Shown here in pieces: positions 1-13,150 of a stretch of DNA of 64,000 bases. This stretch comes from Hyperoodon ampullatus (lineage: Eukaryota; Chordata; Mammalia; Artiodactyla; Ziphiidae), in the NCBI GenBank assembly GCA_949752795.1, contig OX457058.1, forward strand, positions 32,924,587 through 32,988,586, written 5' to 3'. The position numbers and the translations under genes were made by a program. A model generated the notes under the pieces. The model saw only the letters and a program-made list of their open reading frames with translations. It did not search any database and was not told the DNA's origin. The stretch's first letter is position 1. Each line of letters begins with the position of its first letter.

Positions 1-27
1 ACTTCCACCCCAGAAAGTCTAAAACCA

Positions 28-952
28 TGGTACAACCACTATGGAGAACAGTATGGAGGTTCCTTAAAAAACTAAAAATAGAACTACCATATGATCCAGC
101 AATCCCACTCCTGGGCATGTATCCAGAGAAAACCATAATCCGAAGAGATAAATGCACCCAATGTTCATTGCAGCACTATTTACACTAGCCAAGACATGGA
201 AGCAACCTAAGTGTCCATTGACAGATGAATGCATAAAGAAGATGTGGTACTTAGATACAATGGAATATTACTCAGCCATGAAAAAAATGAAATAATGCCA
301 TCTGCAGCAACATGGATAGACCTAGAGATTATCATACTAAGTGAAGTAAGTCAGAGAGAGAAAGACAAATATCATATGATTATCTCTCATATGTGATATC
401 TAATTTTTTTTAAATGTTACAAATGAATTTATTTACAAAACAGAAACAGGGCCTCCCTGGTGGCGCAGTGGTTGAGAGTCCGCCTGCCGATGCAGGGGAT
501 ACGGGTTCGTGCCCCGGTCTGGGAGGATCCCATATGCCGCGGAGCGGCTGGGCCCGTGAGCCATGGCCGCTGAGCCTGCGCGTCCGGAGCCTGTGCTCCG
601 CAACGGGAGGGGCCGCGACAGTGAGAGGCCCGCGTACCACAAAAAAAAAAAAAAAAACAGAAACAGACTTACAGATATCAAAAACACACTTATGGTTACC
701 ACAGGGGAAACGTTGGAGGGGGAAGGATAAATCATAAGCTTGGAATGAACACACACACTACTATATCTGACAGATAATCAACAAAGACCTACTGTATGGC
801 ACAGGAAACTCTACTCAATATTCTGTGATGTCCTATATGAGAAAAGAATCTAAAAAAGAATGAATATATGTATACGTATAACTGAATCACTTTGCTATAC
901 ACCTCTAACACAACATTGTAAATCAACTATACTCCAATAAAATTAAAAAAAA
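28..952 (+). mobile_element. 5'-truncated L1 3' end, interrupted by a SINE
   Basis: L1 ORF2 tail and 3' UTR (starting 'tggtacaaccactatggaga', ending 'ccaataaaattaaaa') flanked by a 14-bp target duplication with one mismatch: aaagtctaaaacca at 14-27 and aaagtctaaagcca at 953-966. The SINE at 450-653 inserted later. MTHFS intron 2. Confidence 0.9.
450..653 (+). mobile_element. CHR-type SINE, short 'gttgagag' subfamily
   Basis: tRNA-derived SINE starting ggcctccctggtggcgcagtgg, with a box-B-like gggttcgtgcc and a 17-A tail. A perfect 13-bp duplication, aaaacagaaacag, flanks it at 437-449 and 654-666, which marks a young insertion inside the L1 tail. Confidence 0.96.
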
Positions 953-966
953 AAAGTCTAAAGCCA

Positions 967-1875
967 AATCTACCCTCAATCTTACCTTCGTTTCATTGAC
1001 CTTAAACTCTAAACATAATCACCTTTTCACCAGGTGTCCTGATAGATTCACTTTCTAGCCTTCACAGGCTTGTCCCATGTTTCGGGTCTCCGTACTTTAT
1101 GTAAGTCCCACCCTATCTTTAAGACTCAGCCCATGGGTACTTACTTCACCTTCACACCAATCCACATGGGCTCTCACTCCTCCAAAATCCAGTGAGCGCT
1201 GATGTCAGAGGGGTAGGTGCTTAGCATATGTACCCTGGAAGCTTCCACCTCTGCGATGAAGATTAAATGGCCCATATTTTTTCTATAAGCAGATGTTGAC
1301 AGGGAAGAGTCAGCTGATTAAAGGAAGGCTATTTCTCTGAAACTGTCACTTTGCCCACTTCATAACTTTGTCTAAAGCTGCCCTTAAGTGTTACCCTGGT
1401 TTCTTTACCCTGAATTCTCATAAGACAGAACAAAAAAAAACATTTTTCTATTACTTGCTGTATTTACTGGAAAAGATTATAGATTATTGGATAATATTTT
1501 CTGACACAGGCGGTACTGAATGATTTATATCATTTCTCTTAAACATAACCAAATAGGCTGTGCAGAGAGTGGGCAGGGAGTTATTCCATTGGCCGTATAC
1601 AAGTTCTGATGTTATATCTACAGTATGAAGAACAGGACATTCTATCAAAGGTCACTTTCACATCCAATAATTCTACATTCAGGTAACAAAAGCCAACTGT
1701 TTTCTGTTCATTTCACCCAATTATTATTATAATCTAAGAATCTAACATCTTGTTCATACAAATTTTTTACTATTTACCTACCCAAACAAATGGAAGAGTA
1801 TCTGCTTCCCTTTCTCCCAAATACAGCTTCTATACTGGACTCTACACATTTTCTTCTCTGTGGTTTTGGTGACTA
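967..1875. other. Intron sequence, nothing recognised
   Basis: MTHFS intron 2. No exon, RNA gene or clear repeat seen on either strand. Confidence 0.5.
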
Positions 1876-1889
1876 TCTTTTACCAGTCT

Positions 1890-2060
1890 TTCAGAGAGAG
1901 GGTGTTTCAGAAACAGGAACACCTGAGTTTCGGCCTCACTCTGTGTGACTGTGTGACTTTGGACAGGTCATTTCCCATCTACTACACCTGTTCTTTCTTC
2001 TGCAAAATCAAAGGACAGACTTAAATGATCTCCAAAATCTCTTCCAGTTCAAATAATCCC
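1890..2060 (-). repeat. MIR-type ancient SINE
   Basis: Contains the MIR core in reverse (tgtgtgactttggacaggtcattt followed by an 'aaaatcaaaggacaga' stretch), diverged from the mammal-wide consensus as remembered. Confidence 0.6.
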
Positions 2061-3519
2061 CAGTATGCTAATTAAATGACTAAAGAATATATAAATGTGG
2101 GAGACTGGAGACAAAACCTCCACCTCAGACTAATAAATGTATACAACACTGACATCTGCTGGAAATTGGTGAAACTACTCAGCCCATCCAAAACACAGCA
2201 GCCTTTAAAAACCTAGTCTTAGATACCTCACTTTGAAAACATGTTATCAAAGATGCAAGTTTCTTATGAAATTAAGTTTTCTAAAATTTCATTTTATAGA
2301 ACTTAAAATTTTGAAGGAAATAACTTTAAAATTACTTCAGAGACTTCTGGAACCAGAAGTCTGGTTCAAATAGAACCATTTGGAAATTTGAGCCTATGTT
2401 CCTAAGCCTTCCTATATGACAAAAATAACCAACTTGAAAATATAATGGAGGAGGAGCTTCAAGATGGCAGAAGAGTAAGACGTGGAGATCACCTTCCTCC
2501 CCACAAATACATCAGAAATACATCTACATGTGGAACAACCCCTGCAGAACACCTATTGAGTGCAGGCAGAAGAACTCAGACCTCCCAAAAGGTCTTTTTA
2601 AAAAATTTCATCATGGGGGGCCCTGAATCAAGATGGCGGAGTAGAAGGACGCACTCTCACTCCCTCTTGCAAGACCACCAGAATCACAACTAGCTGCAGG
2701 ACAATCATCAACAGGAAGACACTGGAACTCACAAAAAAGATACCCCACATCCAAAGACAAAAGAGAAGCCACAGTGAGATGGTAGGAGGGGCGCAATCAC
2801 AGTAAAATCAAATCCCATAACTGCTGGGTGGGTGACTCACAGACTGGAGAACACTTATACCACAGAAGTCCACCTGCTGGAGTGAAGGTTCTGAGCCCCA
2901 CGTCAGGCTTCCCAACCTGGGGGTCCGGCAATGGGAGGAGGAATTCCTACAGAAACAGACTTTGAAGGCTAGTGGGATTTGACTGCAGGACTTTGACAGG
3001 ACTGGGGGAAACAGAGACTCCACTCTTCAAGGGCACACACAAAGTAGTGTGTGCACACTGGGACCCAGAGGAAGGAGCAGTGACCCCATAAGAGACTGAA
3101 CCAGACCCACCTGCTAGTGTTGGAGGATCTCCTGCAGAGGCAGGGGGTGGCTGTGGCTCACCGTGGGGACAAGGACACTGGAAGCAGAAGTTCTGGGAAG
3201 CACTCCTTGGCGTGAGCCCTCCCAGAGTCCGCCATTAGCCCCACCAAAGAGCCCAGGTAGGCTCCAGTGTTGGATTGCCTCAGGCCAAACAACCAACAGG
3301 GAGGGAACCCAGCCCCACCCATCAGCAGTGAAGCGGATTAAAGTTTTACTGAGCCACCAGAGCAAAAGTCAGCTCTACCAACCACCAGTCCATCCCATCA
3401 GGGAACTTGCACAAGCCTCTTAGATAGCCTCATCCACCAGAAGGCAGAGAGCAGAAGCAAGAAGAACTACAATCCTGCAGCCTGTGGAACAAAAACCACA
3501 TTCACAGAAAGATAGACAA

Positions 3520-4427
3520 GATGAAAAGGCAGAGGGCTATGTACCAGATGTAGGAACAAGATAAAACCCCAGAAAAAAAACTAAATGAAGTGGAGATAGG
3601 CAACCTTCCAGAAAAAAAAATTCAGAAAATTCATAGTGAAGATGATCCAGGACCTCAGAAAAAGAATGGAGGCAAAGATCGAGAAGATGCAAGAAATGTT
3701 TAACAAAGACCTAGAAGAATTAAAGAACAAACAAAGAGAGATGAACAATAAAATAACTGAAATGAAAACAACACGAGAAGGAATCAATAACAGAATAACT
3801 GAGGCAGGAGAACGGATAAGTGACCCGGAAGACAGAATGGCGGAATTCATTGCTGCGGAACAGAATAAAGAAAAAAGAATGAAAAGAAATGAAGACAGCC
3901 TAAGAGACCTCTGGGACAACATTAAACGCAACAACATTCGCATTATAGGGGTCCCAGAAGGAGAAGAGAGACAGAAAGGATCTGAGAAAATATTTGAAGA
4001 GATTATAGTAGAAAACTTTCCTAACATGGGAAAGGAAATAGCCATGCAAGTCCAGAAAGTGCAGAGAGTCCCATACAGGATAGCCCCAAGGAGAAACACA
4101 CTGAGACACATAGTAATCAAATCGGCAAAAATTCAAGACAAAGAAAAATTATTGAAAGCAGCAAGGGAAAAAGGACAAATAACATACAAGGGAACTCCCA
4201 TGAGGTTAACAGCTGATTTCTCAGCAGAAACACTACAAGCCAGAAGGGAGTGGCATGATATACTTAAAGTGATGAAAGAGAAGAAACTACAACCAAGATT
4301 ACTCTATCCGGCAAGGATCTCATTCAGATTCGATGGAGAAATCAAAAGCTTTACAGACAAGCAAAAGCTAAGAGAATTCAGCACCACCAAACCAGCTCTA
4401 CAACAAATGCTAAAGGAACTCCTCTGA
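3520..4427 (+). pseudogene. L1 ORF1 (RNA-binding chaperone), broken N-terminus
   Basis: The original start appears to be the ATG near 3520 (MKRQRAMYQM), but codon 11 is TAG and the frame shifts between about 3600 and 3635. A 263-codon open frame then runs 3636-4427. It shows a coiled-coil-like charged region (3636-3880), the RRM segment around RIIGVPEGEE (3940-3970) and the C-terminal domain ending LQQMLKELL. The intact part covers most of the trimerisation, RRM and CTD regions of an L1 ORF1 protein. A shortened protein would lack its usual N-terminus; function is unlikely. Confidence 0.85.
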
Positions 4428-4485
4428 GTGGGAAACACAAGAGAAGAAAAGGACCTACAAAAACAAACCCAAAACAATTAAGAAA

Positions 4486-7400
4486 ATGGTCATAGGAACA
4501 TACATATCGATAATTACCCTAAACGCGAATGGATTAAATGCTCCAACCAAAAGACATAGGCTTGCTGAATGGATACAAAAACAAGACCCATATATATGCG
4601 GTCTACAAGAGACCCACTTCAGACCTAGGGACACATACACACTGAAAGTGAGGGGATGGAAATCAAAAGAAAGCTGGAATAGCAATATTCATATCAGGTA
4701 AAATGAACTTTAAAATAAAGAATGTTACAAAAGGCAAGGAAGGACACTACATAATGATGAAGGGATCAATCCAAGAAGATATAACAATTATAAATATATA
4801 TGCACCCAACATAGGAGCACCTCAATACATAAGGCAACTGCTAACAGCTATAAAAGAGGAAATCAACAGTAACACCATAATAGTGGGGGACTTTAACACC
4901 TCACTTACACCAATGGACAGATCATCCAAAATGAAAATAAATAAGGAAACAGAAGCTTTAAATGACACAATAGACCAGATAGATTTAATTGATATTTATA
5001 GGACATTCCATCCAAAAACAGCAGATTACACTTTCTTCTCAAGTGCGTATGGAACATTCTCCAGTTTAGATCATATCTTGGGTGACAAGTCAAGCCTCAG
5101 TAAATTTAAGAAAATTGAAATCATATCAAGCATCTTTTCTGACCACAACGCTATGAAATTAGAAATCAATTACAGGGAAAAAAACGTAAAAAACACAAAC
5201 ACATGGAGGATAAACAATATGTTACTAAATAACCAAGAGATCACTGAAGAAATCAAAGAGGAAATCAAAAAATACCTAGAGACAAATGACAATGAAAACA
5301 CGACGATCCAAAACCTATCAGATGCAGCAAAAGCAGTTCTAAGAGTGAAGTTTATAGCTATACAAGCCTACCTCAAGAAACAAGAAAAATCTCAAATAAA
5401 CAATCTAACCTTACACCTAAAGGAACTAGAGAAAGAAGAACAAACAAAACGCAAAGTTAGTAGAAGGAAAGAAATCATAAAGATCAGAGCAGAAATAAAT
5501 GAAATAGAAACAAAGAAAACAAGAGCAAAGATCAATAAAACTAAAAGCTGATTCTTTGAGAAGATAAACAAAATTGATAAACCATTAGCCAGACTCATCA
5601 AGAAAAAGAGGGAGAGGACTCAAATCAATAAAATTAGAAGTGAAAAAGGAGAAGTTACAACAGACACTGCAGAAATGCAAAGCATCCCAAGAGACTACTA
5701 CAAGCAACTCTATGCCAATAAAATGGATAAATTCTTAGAAAGGTATAACCTTCCAAGACTGAACCAGGAAGAAATAGAAAATATGAATAGACCAGTCACA
5801 AGTAATGAAATTGAAACTGTGATTAAAAATCTTCCAACAAACAAAAGTCCAGGACCAGATGGCTTCACAGGTGAATTCTATCAAACATTTAGAGAAGAGC
5901 TAAAAACCATCCTTCTCAAACTGTTCCAAAAAATTGCAGAGGAAGGAACACTCCCAAACTCATTCTATGAGGCCAGCATCACTCTGATACCAAAACCAGA
6001 CAAAGATACTACAAAAGAAGAAAATTACAGACCAATATCACTGATGAATATAGATGCAAAAATCCTCAACAAAACACTAGCAAACAGAATCTAACAACAC
6101 GTTAAAAGGATCATACACCATGATCAAGTGGGATTTATCCCAGGGATGCAAGGATTCTTCAATATACGCAAATCAATCAATGTGATACACCATATTAACA
6201 AATTGAAGAATAAAACCCATATGATCATCTCAATAGATGCAGAAAAAGCTTTTGACAAAATTCAACACCGATTTATGATAAAAACTCTCCAGAAAGTGGG
6301 CATAGAGGGAAACTACCTCAACATAATAAAGGCCATATATGACAAACCCACAGCAAACATCATTCTCAATGGTGAAAACTGAAAGCATTTCCTCTAAGAT
6401 CAGGAACAAGACAAGGATGTCCACTCTCACCACTCTTATTCAACATAGTTTTGGAAGTCCTAGCCATGGCAATCAGAGAACAAAAAGAAATAAAAGGAAT
6501 ACAAATTGGAAAAGAATAAGTAAAACTGTCACTGTTTGCAGATGACATGATACTATACATAAAGGATCCTAAAGATGCCACCAGAAAACTACTACAGCTA
6601 ATCAATGAATTTGGTAAAGTTGCAGGATACAAAATTAATGCACAGAAATCTCTTGCATTCCTATACACTAATGATGAAAAATCTGAAAGAGAAATTAAGG
6701 AAACACTCCCATTTACCATTGCAACAAAAAGAATAAAATACCTAGGAACAAACCTACCGAGGGAGACAAAAGACCTGTATGCAGAAAACTATAAGACACT
6801 GATGAAAGAAATTAAAGATGATAAAAACAGATGGAGAGATATACCATGTTCTTGGATTGGAAGAATCAACATTGTGAAAATGACTCTACTACCCAAAGCA
6901 ATCTACAGATTCAATGCAATCCCTATCAAATTACCAATGGCATTTTTTTACAGAACTAGAGCAAAAAATCTTAAAATTTGTATGGAGACACAAAAGACCC
7001 CAAATCACCAAAGCAGTCTTGAGGGAAAAAAGCAGATCTGGAGGAATCAGACTCCCTGACTTCAGACTATACTACAAAGCTACAGTAATCAAGACAGAAT
7101 GGTACTGGCACAAAAACAGAAATACAGATCAATGGAACAAGATAGAAAACCCAGAGATAAACCCACATGCCTATGGTCAACTAATCTATGACAAAGGAGG
7201 CAAGGATATACAATGGAGAAAAGACAGTCTCTTCAATTAGTGGTGCTGGGAAAACTGGACAGCTACATGTAAAAGAATGAAATCAGAACACTCCCTAACA
7301 CTATACACAAAAATAAACTCAAAAATGGATTAAAGACCTAAATGTAAGAACAGACACTCTAAAACTCTTAGAGGAAAACATAGGAAGAACACTCTTTGAC

Positions 7401-8250
7401 ATAAATAACAGCAAGATCTTTTTTGATCCACCTCCTAGAGTAATGGAAATAAAAACAAAAATAAACAAATGGGACCTAATGAAACTTCAGAGCTTTTGCA
7501 CAGCAAAGGAAACCATAAACAAGACGAAAAGACAACCCTCAGAATGGGAGAAAATATCTGCAAACGAATCAATGGACAAAAGATTAATCTCAAAAATATA
7601 TAAACAGCTCATGCAGCTCAATATTTAAAAAAAAGCAATCCAATCCAAAACTGGGCAGAAGACCTATATAGACATTTCTCCAAAGAAAACATACAGATGG
7701 CCAAGAAGCACATGAAAAGCTGCTCACCATCACTAATTATTAGAGAACTGCAAATCAAAACTACAATGAGGTATCACCTCACACCAGTTAGAATGGGCAT
7801 CATCAGAAAATCTACAAACAACAAATGCTGGAGAGGGTGTGGAGAAAAGGGAACCCTCTTGCACTGTTGGTGGGAATGTAAATTGATACAGCCACTATGG
7901 AGAACAGGATGGAGGTTCCTTAAAAAACTAAAAATAGAATTACCATATGACCCAGCAATCACACTCCTGGGCATATACCCAGAGCAAACCATAATTCAAA
8001 AAGACACATTCACCCCAATGTTCACTGCAGCACTATTTACAATAGCCAGGGCATGGAAGCAACCTAAATGCCCATCGACAGACGAATGGATAAAGATGTG
8101 GTACATATATACAATGGAATATTACTCAGCCATAAAAAGGAATGAAATTGGGTCATTTGTAGAGACGTGGATGGATCTAGAGACTGTCATACAGAGTGAA
8201 GTAAGTCAGAAAGAGAAAAACAAGTATCGTATATTAACGCATGTGGGACA
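4486..8250 (+). pseudogene. L1 ORF2 (endonuclease and reverse transcriptase), multiply broken
   Basis: The endonuclease domain occupies 4486-5200, with a frame break near 4695. The reverse transcriptase lies about 5700-6900, with stops at 5549-5551 (a TGG-to-TGA type change), 6092, 6380 and 6518 and the FADD catalytic motif at 6535-6546. More stops follow at about 7240 and 7335, and the C-terminal zinc-knuckle-like region ([19 protein letters not shown]) is at 7825-7885. Longest uninterrupted pieces are 4703-5551, 6547-7059 and 7697-8389. The number of lesions means it cannot encode an active enzyme. Confidence 0.92.
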
Positions 8251-8491
8251 TAGAAAAATGGTACAGATGAACTGGTTTGCAGGGCAGAAATTGAGACACA
8301 GATGTAGAGAACAAACGTATGGACACCAAGGGGGGAAAGTGGCAGGGGGTTGGTGGTGGTGGTGTGATGAATTGAGCAATTGGGATTGACATGTATACAC
8401 TGATGTGTATACAATTGATGACTAATAAGAACCTGCTGTTTAAAAAAATTAATAAAATAAAATTTAAAAATTAAAAAATATATATAATGGA

Positions 8492-9640
8492 AAAAAATTC
8501 CATTCACAACAACAAATATTAATTGATTAGGAATACACTTATCAAGAAATGTGCAGAAACAACATGATTAAAAGCAAAAACAGGGCTTCCCTGGAGGCGC
8601 AGTGGTTGAGAGTCCGCCTGCTGATGCAGGGGACACAGGTTTGTGCCCCAGTCCGGGAAGATCCCACATGCTGCGGAGCGGCTGGGCCTGTGAGCCATGG
8701 CCACTGAGCCTGCGCGTCCGGAGCCTGTGTTCCGCAACGGGACAGGCCACAACAGTGAGAGGCCCGTGTACCGCAAAAAAAAAAAAAAAAAAGCAAAAAC
8801 ATCTATAAAGGAGCAAAGAAAAAGCCTTGATTAGGGAAGCATGCCATATTCCAGGAGAAGGCTGATGTAATGAAATCCATTTTCCCCAAACTAATCTAAA
8901 ATTCTGACACAATTCCAACCAAGGTCTCTAGAGGATCTGAGGGGAGAAACTGACAAAATAATTTTAAAGTTAATCTCAAAAATGAATGTTAAGAATAGTC
9001 AGCTAAGTTTTTTTAAAATAAGAATAATGGGGCAGGACTTATTCTACCAGGTATTAAAATACATTAAACAACCTTTATACAGCTATGTTAATCAAAACAC
9101 CATAGCACTAGTGCCAGAATAAGCAAACAGATCACTGGAAAAGAACTAAAATGTCCAAAAACAGACCCAAACATATACAAGAATTTATACATGAAAATGG
9201 TGCCATTTCATACCAGCAAGGAAGGGGTATATTATTCACTAAATGGTGTTAGGACACTTGGCTATTTTTTTAATAAAAAGTTAGGTTCCTTCTCTATACA
9301 TTAACGCACATTCAAAAAGGATTAAGGCCTTAATAGTAAAAAACATGAAATAATAGGATAAAATGAAAATTTACAGATTCTCAAGAATAACGATTCCCTA
9401 AAAAGAAGCCAAAGGTAAAGATAGTAAAGGAAAAGACTGACAGATTTCACTAATAAAATTTTAAAATATCTGTATTCCCCCCAAAATAAAAACATACACA
9501 AAATTAAAAAGAAAATAATAAAATGGATAAAAATATTTGCAGCATACATGACAGACTAATGATTAAATTTAATATATAAATAATTGTTACCAACCAGAAA
9601 GAAAATGATGAATACAAAAAAAAAAAAAGACAAATTAGGA
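8492..9640 (+). mobile_element. Old L1 ORF2 fragment
   Basis: Degenerate L1 coding-strand sequence (for example the 'ttctaccaggtattaaaatacatt' and 'tacagctatgttaatcaaaacacc' segments), much more diverged than the L1 on its left. Interrupted by a SINE at 8583-8788. Confidence 0.75.
8583..8788 (+). mobile_element. CHR-type SINE, short 'gttgagag' subfamily
   Basis: Starts gggcttccctggaggcgcag, ends in an A tail, and is flanked by a perfect 13-bp duplication aaaagcaaaaaca at 8570-8582 and 8789-8801. Confidence 0.95.
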
Positions 9641-9922
9641 AGGGTTAAAGAACATATAGAGAAAAAAGAACCTTTGTACACTGTTGGTGGGAATGTAAAT
9701 TGGTACAGCCACTAGGGAAAACAGTATGGAGGTTTCTCGAAAAACTAAAAATAGAGCTACCATACGATCCAGCTCCACTCCTGGGTATAGATTCAGAAAA
9801 AATGAAAACACTAATTTGAAAAGATACATGCACACCAATATTCATAGCAGCACATTTACAATAGCCAAGATATGGAAGCAACCCAAGTGTCCATCAACAG
9901 ATGAATGGATAAAGAAGATGTG

Positions 9923-9962
<40 letters not shown>

Positions 9963-10428
9963 GTGTGTATCTATATATATATATAATGGAATATTACTCA
10001 GCCATAAAAAGGAATGAAATTCTGCCATTTGCAGCAACGTGGATGGACCTAGAGAACACTATGCTTAGTGAAATAAGTCAGAGAAAGACAAATATTATAT
10101 AATGTCACTCATACATGGGATCCAAAAGATAATACAAATGAATGTATGTGCAAAACAGAAACAGATTCCAGATATAGAAAACAAACTTGTAGTTACCAAA
10201 GGGGAATGGAAAGGGGGGAGGGGCAAATTAGGGGTGTGGGATTAAGACATACAAACTACTACGAATAAAATAGATAAGCAACAGAATATTTTATATAACA
10301 CAGGGGATTATAGCCATTATCTTGTAATAACTTTTCATAGAGTATAATCTATAAAAATACTGATTCACAATGCTGTATACCTGAAACCAATATAATATTG
10401 TAAATCAACTATACTTCAGTAAAAAAGC
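9641..10428 (+). mobile_element. L1 3' end
   Basis: From the ORF2 tail (ctttgtacactgttggtggg) to the 3' end (aaatcaactatacttcagt). It carries a dinucleotide repeat at 9924-9985. No clear target duplication was found. Confidence 0.85.
9924..9985 (+). repeat. Compound (GT)n-(TA)n microsatellite
   Basis: About 45 bp of GT with one GC interruption, followed by a short TA run, inside an L1 tail. Expected to vary in length. Confidence 0.95.
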
Positions 10429-10429
10429 A

Positions 10430-10950
10430 TACAAAAGCTTATTATATATTTTGACATTTTCCATAATGAACATATATTAATCACTGTTAATTTTCTGAAG
10501 GAGGAAATTAAAATAAAATTGAGGATTACTCTTTTGATTAATTCTTCAAAACAAAACCAGAAACATTGATAAATCAAAACTAACATATTTCTAAGGTTGA
10601 AAAAATTCAAGCAGTAGGGCTCGTAAGATGACCCAAATGAATTTCTTCAGAGACTGTTAACCAACTTTTTCAATCTATTTATACATTGAGAATACTTTCA
10701 GTATACTAGTCAGGTTTCCTGTGGCAATGCACTTTTTTGAGAAACTTATTAAAAGGGATATATTTCCTCCCAATAAAACCTCATAACAAACTACTATTCA
10801 CACTTAAAGACCCGGCTCAGAGAGTACCTCTCTTCCCAAACACTTCCGGGCAAAGAGAACCCTGTCCTGGGTCCCCAGAGCACTCTGGGCGCATACCAGC
10901 CCCAGTGATTGTTACAATCAGGACTGAAATCGCTATTTCATGTAAAAGAG
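10430..10950. other. Intron sequence, nothing recognised
   Basis: AT-rich MTHFS intron 2 sequence without identifiable features. Confidence 0.5.
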
Positions 10951-10954
10951 TAGT

Positions 10955-11165
10955 GATCCTCATCATCATCAAGCACTATGTACTAGGCATTGTACTAAAA
11001 GCTTTCTACAAATTTTATTTCGTCTTCATAACAATGCAGTGAAACAGATACCCATTTTCAAATGAAGGAATAGAGACTTAGAAAGAAGAGGGGGTTTACT
11101 CAAGTCCATTTGGCTAGTACACAACAGGACTGGTAAACAAACCCAGCTCCATCTGAGACCAAAAC
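10955..11165 (+). repeat. MIR element
   Basis: Follows the MIR order: 'caagcactatgtactaggca', then 'cattttcaaatgaagg', then a 'tactcaagtccatttggctagt' segment. Its right end is cut by the SINE at 11171. Confidence 0.75.
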
Positions 11166-11170
11166 CCCAC

Positions 11171-11498
11171 TCTTTTTTTTTTTTTTTTGGCTCTGTTGGG
11201 TCTTTGTTGCTACACATGGGCTTTCTCTAGTTGTGGCAAGCGGGGGCTACTCTTTGTTGCAGTGGGCAGGATTCTCATTGCGGTGGCTTCTCTTGTTGCA
11301 GAGCACACGGGCTTCAGTAGTTGCGGCACGTGGGCTCAGTAGTTGTGGCTCGCTGGCTCTAGAGTGCAGGCTCAGTATTTGTTGCGCACGGGCTTAGTTG
11401 CTCCTCAGCATGTGGGATCTTCCTGGACCAGGGATCGAACCCGTGTCCCCTGCATTGGCAGGCGGATTCTTAACCACTTGTGCCACCAGGGAAGTCCT
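11171..11498 (-). mobile_element. CHR-type SINE, long form
   Basis: Reverse-oriented: T-rich tail at 11175-11188, then the complement of the 'caactagagaaagcccg' body, ending ccaccagggaagtcc. No clean target duplication. Confidence 0.92.
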
Positions 11499-12194
11499 GA
11501 TCCCTCTCTCATTTTATCCTTCCCTTTCTATAGCAAAAGCAGAGGTACCAAAAAAAAACTACCTTTAACTGTAGTCTCTTAATTCTAGCCCATAATTCAT
11601 ACCCATTTCCATATACTTAAGGATTGCTGTTTTCTCCTTTCAGCTAAACCTTCCCAAATTTATATTTACAGTTTCTCTCCACTTTTACAATTATCCTAGT
11701 CTAAGAAATAATTTCAAAATCATGTGACCTAGAAAACTCATCTAGAATGGGGAATTAATATTAGTCTGGCCCTATTTGTCATAGCCTCATCTTCTAGCTA
11801 CCAGGCTCCTGTCTGTAATCTCAGGATTCACCCCATAACCATACTCTGATGACTCCTGAATCAGTATCTCCTGTTTCCTAACCTCCAGATCTATACATCC
11901 AAATAGCTATCTCCCAGAAACTCCCTGAGGCCTCAGAGAAACCTCAACTGGGATTCATTACTTGCTCCCTGAACCCCACCAAACCTGCTCTCCCTCCTGC
12001 ATTCCCCCTGCCTCAGTTAATAGCCTCACACGCAGATGGCAAAGCCAGACTGTCCCTCAAGGTCCTCAGATGGTCAGTCACCAAGGCCAGCAGGCTCTAC
12101 ATCCCGCCTGTACCTGTATGTACCCCTCCTCTTCAATCAGGTGGTCATCATTTCTTATCCATTCTATTCCGTCAGATTCCATCTGATGCCTCAC

Positions 12195-12410
12195 TCCTTT
12201 GGCCTTCATCTCCCCAGCCTGTCCTCCTTACAGCTGGCAGAGCAATCTTTCCGAAACACAGAACTGGTCATGTCACTCCCCTGACTGAAGTCCTTCAACA
12301 ACTCCCCAGCACCGACAGAATAAACTTCAACCCCTTAGGTATGACATACAACACCCTCTGTGATGTGGACCTGCCAGGCTCCTCCAGCCTCGGGTCAGCC
12401 CATGACAACC
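12195..12410 (+). repeat. L2 (LINE-2) fragment
   Basis: Shows the L2 coding tail pattern 'gaagtccttcaacaactccccagc' then 'ataaacttcaaccccttagg'. An ancient mammal-wide repeat. Confidence 0.65.
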
Positions 12411-12439
12411 AACCGAGTCACAACCTGCCTCGGGCTGAG

Positions 12440-12870
12440 CATGGTACAGGCTGCTGGGGGCCCACCTAAACATCCATTCTCCCCTTCCTCCTTAGTTGCA
12501 GAACTAGGACTTTATTCAGGAGGCCATGAATCCCACTGTAAGACTGTATTTCTCAGCTTCCTTGGCAGCCACATACGGCCTCGTGCCCAAGCTCTGACAA
12601 ATGGAGTTGATGACACAAGGGGTGCTCTTTTTCCCACACCACCTTCTTTTTCCTCCTGGTGCCTGGAATGCAGAGTTGACAGCAAAAGCTTGAGATGCCA
12701 TGCTGGACCATGTGGCAGATGAAACAAGACTTGTCCCTGATGACTGTGGGGCTTCCACGGCAGCCACAGACTTCTAACACTACTCCCAGACTTCTTTTCC
12801 AAGTAACCCACTGTCACTTTAGGGTTTTCTGCCATATACAGCCAAACCTAATTCTAACTGATAGGTTCAA
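12440..12870 (+). repeat. Ancient LTR-type repeat (suspected)
   Basis: Segments such as 'tttctcagcttccttggcagc', 'ctggaccatgtggcag' and the end 'cctaattctaactgatagg' recall a common old mammalian LTR family. I could not name it. Three overlapping minus-strand open frames here are not believed. Confidence 0.4.
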
Positions 12871-12984
12871 CATGCCCTCCTCTTGTTCTCAGCCATGCAC
12901 ACAATGGCAGCAAGGAAGGGCACTGTGCTGTGTTACAAAGAGCGTGCCTTTGGGGAAAGCAGCCCTGGCAGGAACTCCTGGCTC

Positions 12985-13150
12985 TTCCTCTTAACTGCAG
13001 CGTGTCTATAAATAATGGGCTTTCTGAGACTCATTCTCCTCATCTGTGAAACTGATAATATTGTTGTCAGGATGAATAATGAGGGTCCATATATAAAAGC
13101 AGTTAGCATAATGCTTAGTATGTACTAACACACTCAAAGGGTAGCTACTC
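12985..13150 (-). repeat. MIR element
   Basis: Reverse MIR pattern 'gagactcattctcctcatctgtgaa' followed by 'aaagcagttagcataatgct'. Confidence 0.65.

Larger units (their letters stand above)
2450..8482 (+). mobile_element. Near full-length LINE-1 element, coding-dead
   Basis: A roughly 6.0-kb L1 with 5' UTR (2450-3515), ORF1 (about 3520-4427), ORF2 (4486 to about 8245) and a 3' UTR ending in an A-rich tail. The flanks share tataatgga (2441-2449 and 8483-8491), a plausible target-site duplication. ORF2 shows the N-terminal endonuclease (NANGLNAPTK and QETH motifs) and the FADD reverse-transcriptase motif at 6535-6546. The element is dead: there is an early TAG in ORF1 and many stops and frameshifts in ORF2. 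The 5' UTR has two starts typical of L1 5' ends, near 2450 and 2611. Confidence 0.93.

Noticed and set aside
410..754. Overlapping 107-114 codon open frames on both strands
   Set aside because: They lie over a CHR-type SINE and its A tail. The same frames recur at every copy of this SINE in the window, so they are not genes.
3636..8389. Active, autonomous retrotransposon
   Set aside because: ORF1 has an early stop and frame shift, and ORF2 carries many stops and frame breaks.
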